From Zoogloeaceae bacterium (GTDB lineage: Bacteria > Pseudomonadota > Gammaproteobacteria > Burkholderiales > Rhodocyclaceae), in assembly GCA_031290535.1 (NCBI GenBank), contig JAITNI010000197.1, forward strand, positions 1 to 9,147: 9,147 nucleotides of DNA. The letters are read 5' to 3'. Below are positions 5,277-9,147 of the stretch, one piece after another; within the stretch, counting starts at the first letter, position 1; every line of letters begins with the position of its first letter. Under the pieces are notes generated by a model. That model was not told the DNA's origin. It made no database searches and saw only the letters and a program-made list of their open reading frames with translations. The position numbers and the translations under genes are program-made.

Positions 5277-5405
5277 GGTGGGTGAAATGACGTGCCTGTC
5301 CACAGGGCGCGGTGGGTGAAATGACGTGCCTGTCCACAGAAAAGGTGGGTGAAATGACGTGTCTGTCCACAGTCCGCCGGAGGGTGGGTGGGTGAAATGA
5401 CGTGC
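5277..5405 (+). repeat. Four direct iterons, the last truncated
   Basis: A 29-bp unit occurs at 5277-5305, 5311-5339 and 5344-5372. It reads GGTGGGTGAAATGACGTG, then C or T, then CTGTCCACAG. The first two copies are identical and the third differs by one base. A fourth copy (5387-5405) keeps only the first 19 bases. Core starts are spaced 34, 33 and 43 bp, close to helical phasing for the first three. The TGTCCACA end of each full copy is a degenerate DnaA box. These are the predicted RepA binding sites. They do not encode protein. Confidence 0.85.
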
Positions 5406-5514
5406 AGCGTGGAACTTTTCAGAACGCTTTGGCAGGCAGGTTTTATGCTGTTCGTCCCTGCTGAAATAATTTTGTAGCCTAAATGGTCGAATTTTCTGAA
5501 AATGATACAAAATT

Positions 5515-5544
5515 TTATTGCAACATAAACAACGTCGGTATAAA
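5515..5544 (+). promoter_or_regulatory. Probable promoter of the parAB operon
   Basis: TATAAA (5539-5544) is a good -10. Upstream, TTATTG (5515-5520, 18-bp spacing) or TTGCAA (5518-5523, 15-bp spacing) could be the -35. The predicted transcript starts near 5551. This favours the ATG at 5577 over the TTG at 5556 as parA start. Type Ia ParA proteins usually repress their own promoter, and the AT-rich repeats around 5490-5550 (for example ATTTT-CTG-AAAAT at 5491-5503) could serve as the operator. Confidence 0.45.
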
Positions 5545-5576
5545 ATTTCAAAGAATTGAACGCGGGAAAATTTGCC

Positions 5577-6731
5577 ATGGAAAATGCTCGCAGCACCTAT
5601 GCGTTACTCGATCAGTATGAACACCGTCTGAAGGCCGTGGCCGGGCTGTTGAATGTGACGGAAAACACGTTACGCAACTATCTTGCGGAGAGCGGCATCA
5701 AGGTCAAACGGGCCAATGCCGACAACCCGAAGTCTCCCGCCATTCGTCTTTTTGACCTTCCCAAGATTTTCGAATTTGCCGACTACCGACGCCGCAAGAA
5801 TTCCAGAGGCACGGAGGGAAAGCGTCCGGTGGTGGTAGCGGTGGAGATCATCAAGGGCGGTACGGCCAAGACCACCACCACGGGCGAACTGGCCGTGCAA
5901 CTGCAACTTTTTGGTCTGAAGGTGCTGGCCATTGATCTGGACATTCAGGCGAACCTGACGCATATTCTGGGTTATGAGGCTGATCTGTCCGTGGAGGAAG
6001 CCGAAAAATTCGGCGTCTCCCACGCGGCGATTGTCACGGGAACTTTTGCGACGCTGTGCAAGCCCCTGCTGGATCGTCGCCGCGCGGTTTCGGTCGATGC
6101 CGAAACCCTCCTCAAGCGCCCGTTCGGCCCGTTCGGCCCGGCGCTGATTCCGTCCGATACCTTTTTTGGCGATCTGGAGATTGCCATCGCCACAACGCAG
6201 GGACCCAGGGAACTGACGTTTCAGAAATTTTTCCGGGAATCCCAGGAGGGTCGGATTCCCGGCCTCAATGTGGGCGACTACGATGTAGTCATCATGGACT
6301 GCCCGCCGCATGTCAGTTTTGTGGCCACCAACGCGATTGCCGCCGCCGACATCATCATCGCGCCTGTGCGCATGGAGGCGTTTTCGGTGAAGGGGCTTTC
6401 AAAACTCATCACGGAAATCGAGACCCTGCGCGAAGCCTATCCAAACAATGTGCGGCAGCCTGAACTGGTGATTCTGCCCGCCTACTATTCCATCAACCTG
6501 ACCAGAAACGCGCGGATGCAGGACAAGCTGTCGCAGTATCCGGGCTGTGTCGCGCCGACGCTCATTTCGCAAAGCGAGGAATTTCCAAAATCGCTGGAAT
6601 CCTATCTGCCCCTGACGCTGACTAAACCCCGCTGCGAGGCGGTCAAACAATACCAGGCGTTTGCGGATTTCATGTACAAGAAAATCCGGGAACGCGCGAA
6701 ATCCCAGAAAACGGAAGGGACGCTGCTGTGA
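5577..6731 (+). CDS. parA: Type Ia plasmid partition ATPase ParA
   Basis: This 384-aa protein starts at the ATG at 5577, with a weak GGGA 9 nt upstream. An N-terminal helix-turn-helix (about 20-42, AVAGLLNVTENTLRNYLAES) precedes the deviant-Walker ATPase. The Walker A is KGGTAKTTTT (93-102), the A' is LAIDLDIQANLT (117-128) and the Walker B is YDVVIMDCPP (235-244). APVRMEAFSVKGL follows at 262-274, a usual ParA motif. The N-terminal HTH and total length match the type Ia class (P1 ParA/SopA) rather than the short type Ib. Such ATPases segregate low-copy replicons by forming dynamic gradients on the nucleoid and repress their own operon through the HTH. An insert between A' and Walker B holds the repeated PFGPFGP. 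The gene overlaps parB by 4 nt (GTGA). All catalytic motifs look intact. Confidence 0.93.
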   Translation: MENARSTYALLDQYEHRLKAVAGLLNVTENTLRNYLAESGIKVKRANADNPKSPAIRLFDLPKIFEFADYRRRKNSRGTEGKRPVVVAVEIIKGGTAKTTTTGELAVQLQLFGLKVLAIDLDIQANLTHILGYEADLSVEEAEKFGVSHAAIVTGTFATLCKPLLDRRRAVSVDAETLLKRPFGPFGPALIPSDTFFGDLEIAIATTQGPRELTFQKFFRESQEGRIPGLNVGDYDVVIMDCPPHVSFVATNAIAAADIIIAPVRMEAFSVKGLSKLITEIETLREAYPNNVRQPELVILPAYYSINLTRNARMQDKLSQYPGCVAPTLISQSEEFPKSLESYLPLTLTKPRCEAVKQYQAFADFMYKKIRERAKSQKTEGTLL

Positions 6732-7720
6732 AGCGCCGCACCATTTTGCCCGTCGGTTTTACGGAGGCCGACGCCCCTGCCGTTCCCAGCGCCGCGTCGG
6801 GCGCAAAACAGAAGGCCGTCCCGGACATGCCTCTGGCGTCTTTTGGCGGGGGCGCGGCCTACATCCAGAAACTGCCGCTGGAAAAATTGCGCCCCTCTCC
6901 TTTCAATGTCCGCCAGTTTCGCAGCCAGGAACGCGTTCAGGAAATCAGCGAGAGCCTGAAAGCAGACGGGCAGCAGGAACCTCTCCGGGTGTATCCCGGA
7001 CAGGGGGAGGATGCCGGGGTTTACCTGATTGTCTCCGGCGTGACGCGCTATCAGGCGGCGCTGGCGCTGGGCTGGCCGACGCTGGACGCCCGCGTCGACA
7101 CCACGCTCAATCCGGCGGATATTGTGGAACTGGTCAAGGTCAGCCACCTGCACAACGATTCGGCGCAGGAGACCGATCTTGACCATGCCGTGATTGCGCG
7201 GGAATTGACCGGGCGGGGCGTCACGACCCAGCAGATTGCCGTCGCGCTCGGCTACAACTCGCCCCGCAAGGTGTTCCGGCTGAAAACATTTTACGAATTG
7301 CCGTCCGCCCTCTTTGAAGTGGCGACGCAGCATCCGCACCGAATCACCGCCGTGATTGCCGAAATATTGCGTAACGCGGTGGAGACCGTCGGCGAAGAAA
7401 CGGCGCTGGCGCTGGCGAGGGAATGCGCCGGGGAGAATCTGGGAAAAGACCGGCTCAAGCACCGGGTCGGCGTGGAGGCCAGAAAACAGGAAAGAAGCCG
7501 GGGCAAGCCGGGGCGTTTGGCCAGGGAAATCAGCGTGCCGGTCAGTTACGGTCGCCTGAAGGTGGGGCAATTCAGCGTCCAGTCCATCCCGAATTCTTCC
7601 GAAAAGCGTGTCCAGTTCAGCGCCAGCCTGCCGGCGGAAGTCGCGGACGAATTGTCCCGGAACATGGACGCCATCATCCAGCATCTGAAGGAAAAAGGCG
7701 CGGCGGCACACCGGGGGTAA
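6728..7720 (+). CDS. parB: Partition protein ParB (centromere-binding CTPase type)
   Basis: This 330-aa protein has a GTG start overlapping the parA stop. GGAAGGGA lies just upstream, so translation is probably coupled. The ParB/sulfiredoxin-like domain (about 46-142) includes KLRPSPFNVRQF and LIVSGVTRYQAALALGW. GVTRYQA (104-110) fits the GxxRxxA box that binds CTP in ParB clamps. A helix-turn-helix region (about 164-190, GVTTQQIAVALGYNSPRKVF) should bind parS. The C-terminal segment (about 265-325) is the likely dimerisation domain. The disordered N-terminal tail (1-45) would contact and stimulate ParA. The length is close to P1 ParB. Candidate parS palindromes are at 7721-7745 and near the origin, but none is proven. 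Confidence 0.92.
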   Translation: MKRRTILPVGFTEADAPAVPSAASGAKQKAVPDMPLASFGGGAAYIQKLPLEKLRPSPFNVRQFRSQERVQEISESLKADGQQEPLRVYPGQGEDAGVYLIVSGVTRYQAALALGWPTLDARVDTTLNPADIVELVKVSHLHNDSAQETDLDHAVIARELTGRGVTTQQIAVALGYNSPRKVFRLKTFYELPSALFEVATQHPHRITAVIAEILRNAVETVGEETALALARECAGENLGKDRLKHRVGVEARKQERSRGKPGRLAREISVPVSYGRLKVGQFSVQSIPNSSEKRVQFSASLPAEVADELSRNMDAIIQHLKEKGAAAHRG

Positions 7721-7745
7721 GCGGTATTTTTAAGTCTTGTACCGC
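7721..7745. repeat. Inverted repeat directly behind parB, possible parS
   Basis: GCGGTA (7721-7726) and TACCGC (7740-7745) are exact inverted arms around 13 A/T-rich bases, starting at the first base after the parB stop codon. parS sites of type Ia systems often lie just downstream of parB. It could equally be a 3' mRNA hairpin. Confidence 0.35.
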
Positions 7746-7753
7746 GCTTGCCG

Positions 7754-7780
7754 TTCCTGCTCCCCTGAGGGGAGAAGGAA
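7754..7780. repeat. REP-like hairpin between parB and the cyclase gene
   Basis: CTCCCC (7760-7765) and GGGGAG (7769-7774) enclose TGA. TTCC (7754-7757) and GGAA (7777-7780) extend the stem after a 2-nt mismatch. The core and the following AAGG match the longer palindrome at 157-186. It lies between convergent gene ends and may serve as a bidirectional transcription barrier, although no T-run follows. Confidence 0.5.
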
Positions 7781-7794
7781 GGAAACTCCCGCGC

Positions 7795-7841
7795 AACCCA
7801 TTCCGCAGTGCACCCATGCACTCCTTTAGAATCAATGGGTT
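7795..7841. repeat. Nested palindromes abutting the cyclase stop
   Basis: AACCCATT (7795-7802) pairs exactly with AATGGGTT (7834-7841). Inside the loop AGTGCA (7807-7812) pairs with TGCACT (7817-7822) around CCCA. The outer arms resemble the AACCCA/TGGGTT ends of dispersed repeat elements common in proteobacterial intergenic DNA. The element ends 6 nt from the cyclase stop codon and could end that transcript or be a small non-autonomous element. Confidence 0.5.
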
Positions 7842-7847
7842 ACAGAA

Positions 7848-9147
7848 TTACGCCGTGTCCGGCACCGTGTAGATCCGAATCACCGTGCTGGTGTCGCGCA
7901 GCCGGATTTCTCCGGCGGGGCGGGTGGCGTGGCGTTTCAGGCGGGCGTTGGCCTCGTGTCCGATCACCAGCGAAAAGGGCAGGTCTTTGGCGGCGGCTTC
8001 CAGACGCGAGGCAAAATTGATGCAGTCGCCCACGGCGGTATAGGTGCTTCTGAACGGTGTGCCAAGATCGCCCACCAGCGCCTTGCCGCTTTCAATGCCG
8101 ATGCGAACGCGCACGGCGGGCAGGTTTTGGCGTCTTTGTTCCTGATTGAGTTTTTCGACGGCGGCCAGAATTTCCAGCGCCGTTTCAACGGCGCGGTCGG
8201 CCTGATCCGGGCAATCCAGCGGCGCGCCCCAGAAGGCGACCATGCCGTCGCCGCTGTATTTGTCGAGGGTGCCGCCCTTGAGCAGCATGGGGCGGGTCAG
8301 GCAGTCGAGAAAATCCTTGGTCAGGCGGGCGGTGGTTTCCAGCGTCAGCGCCGAGGTCAGCCGGGTATAGCCCTCCATGTCGGCGATCAGGACGGTGACT
8401 TCCCGCAGGGTGGGCGTCAGGCTGTAGATTTCGCCCTGCCGCGCCAGTTCTTCCAGCACGGGTTTGGCGACGTAGTGGGAGAGCGTTTCCAGCGCCTGCC
8501 GGTTGCGGTGCTGGGACTGCCGCCATTCGTAGGGAATGACCGTGGCGAGCAGCAGCAAATAGCCGGTCATGGGCGCGAGAATCGAGCCTTCCGCCTGCCG
8601 TAAAAACCCCCATCCCGCCAAAAACAGCCAGATTCCGGCCAGTCCGAGCAGCAGCAGCAGACCGCGCCAGGCGGCGAGGCGGGCCATCAGAAAGACGCCC
8701 AGCGTCACGCTGGCGAATGTCCATAGCAGCGTCAGCGGGCGGCCATCCCACGGCGGGCGCGCCTTGCCTTCTTTCAGATCAAGGAGCGCCGAAACGCTTT
8801 GGGCGTGCACCATGACGCCGGACACCAGCGGCGCGAGGGGGATGCTGACCCGGTCGCCCAGACCGAGAGACGAGGAGCCGACCACCACGAAGCGCCCGTT
8901 GACCAGTTCCGGCGGGACTTCATGGCGCAGGACGGCGGCCGCGGGCAACACGGTATAGGCTTCCAGCGCGTGACGAAAGGGAATCCGCCAGGGTTCCCCG
9001 TTCCCGGACAGCGGCAGCGCCGTGGGGGCGGTGGAGGGCGCGGCGGCGCAATCGAGCAGGGAGACGGCGAACTGGGGATAGGTCTGGCCTTTGTAATCGA
9101 CCCGCAGGGGGGTGCGGCGCAACACGCCGTCCTGATCGGGCTGATAG
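7848..9147 (-). CDS. CHASE2-class III adenylate/guanylate cyclase, N terminus cut off
   Basis: The frame is open to the right edge, so 432 C-terminal residues are visible. The stretch DQDGVLRRTPL and later VPPELVNGRFVVVGSSSLGL and PLAPLVSGVMVHAQSVSALL are the distal part of an extracytoplasmic CHASE2 sensor domain. Three hydrophobic helices follow (about 137-212 of the visible part). The class III cyclase domain covers about 248-410. Metal-binding Asp residues lie in LIADMEGYT (about 256) and YSGDGMVAFWG (about 300). The substrate Lys is in LDKYSGDG (about 296). The Asp/Asn/Arg set is in AVGDCINFASRLE (about 374, 377, 381). The Lys/Asp pair favours ATP, so cAMP is the likely product. A periplasmic signal would regulate cytoplasmic cAMP synthesis. 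CHASE2 cyclases often neighbour FecR proteins. Here the FecR gene is at the other end of the window. Confidence 0.92.
   Translation of the reverse strand, partial: YQPDQDGVLRRTPLRVDYKGQTYPQFAVSLLDCAAAPSTAPTALPLSGNGEPWRIPFRHALEAYTVLPAAAVLRHEVPPELVNGRFVVVGSSSLGLGDRVSIPLAPLVSGVMVHAQSVSALLDLKEGKARPPWDGRPLTLLWTFASVTLGVFLMARLAAWRGLLLLLGLAGIWLFLAGWGFLRQAEGSILAPMTGYLLLLATVIPYEWRQSQHRNRQALETLSHYVAKPVLEELARQGEIYSLTPTLREVTVLIADMEGYTRLTSALTLETTARLTKDFLDCLTRPMLLKGGTLDKYSGDGMVAFWGAPLDCPDQADRAVETALEILAAVEKLNQEQRRQNLPAVRVRIGIESGKALVGDLGTPFRSTYTAVGDCINFASRLEAAAKDLPFSLVIGHEANARLKRHATRPAGEIRLRDTSTVIRIYTVPDTA

Larger units (their letters stand above)
5057..5405. other. oriV: Putative iteron-type replication origin (oriV)
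   Basis: This non-coding stretch holds the parts expected of an iteron-controlled origin, in order. They are a dyad with DnaA-box-like sequence (5057-5103), a perfect DnaA box (5155-5163), an AT-rich tract (5178-5207) next to an alternating GC run (5208-5218), and four iterons (5277-5405). It sits between repA and the parAB operon, as in many low-copy plasmids. RepA should bind the iterons and, with DnaA, open the AT-rich tract. The layout is seen directly; the function is inferred. Confidence 0.75.

Noticed and set aside
5277..5405. CRISPR-like array
   Set aside because: Repeats are separated by only 4-14 bases, there are no unique spacers of normal length and no cas genes, so they are iterons.
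5219..5596. Minus-strand frame with repeated HFTHP-like peptides
   Set aside because: The peptide repeats are simply the translated iterons. The region is the origin.
6602..7711. 369-codon minus-strand frame antisense to parB
   Set aside because: It is a shadow of parB, which has a coupled start and the ParB CTP-binding and HTH motifs.
7929..8603. Plus-strand frame antisense to the cyclase domain
   Set aside because: The opposite strand encodes all catalytic residues of a class III cyclase.

Overview
The window carries the maintenance core of a low-copy, iteron-type plasmid (or an integrated plasmid or chromid) of a GC-rich Gram-negative bacterium. It is flanked by envelope and second-messenger genes. 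An outer-membrane beta-barrel gene, a FecR/CHASE2 gene set, an RPA-family replication initiator and proteobacterial-style palindromic intergenic repeats suggest a beta- or gammaproteobacterium. The sequence alone does not fix the genus.

Left arm (1-2884). A short open frame without a usable start runs off the left edge. A perfect 14-bp inverted repeat follows. Next is a secreted FecR-domain protein (minus strand). Its C-terminal domain resembles the small beta-barrel of TbpB-like and Slam-substrate proteins. It is transcribed divergently from a TPR plus outer-membrane-barrel protein of the Slam (surface lipoprotein assembly modifier) type. The two look like a cargo/exporter pair.

Replicon core (3006-7720). 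On the minus strand, a small DUF6447-like protein precedes the RPA-type initiator repA, with a good promoter in front of both. A small DUF3307-like membrane protein diverges from them. The stretch 4919-5576 has no convincing gene. It holds a replication origin: a dyad with DnaA-box-like sequence, a perfect DnaA box, an AT-rich tract beside a GC run, four iterons, and a promoter for the partition operon. parA (type Ia, with an N-terminal helix-turn-helix) and parB follow and overlap by 4 nt.

Right arm (7721-9147). A 127-bp gap packed with three inverted-repeat structures separates parB from the C-terminal part of a CHASE2-class III nucleotidyl cyclase (minus strand, cut by the window edge). 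CHASE2 cyclases and FecR proteins are often neighbours in proteobacteria. Here the replicon core lies between them, with repeat-rich junctions on both sides.

How the genes could work together. RepA acts at the iterons and DnaA opens the AT-rich tract. ParA/ParB segregate the replicon. DUF6447 may be tied to repA control because the two appear to be co-transcribed. The FecR, Slam-like and CHASE2-cyclase genes look like a surface or periplasmic sensing and secretion set. They may be plasmid cargo, or a chromosomal locus into which the replicon was inserted.
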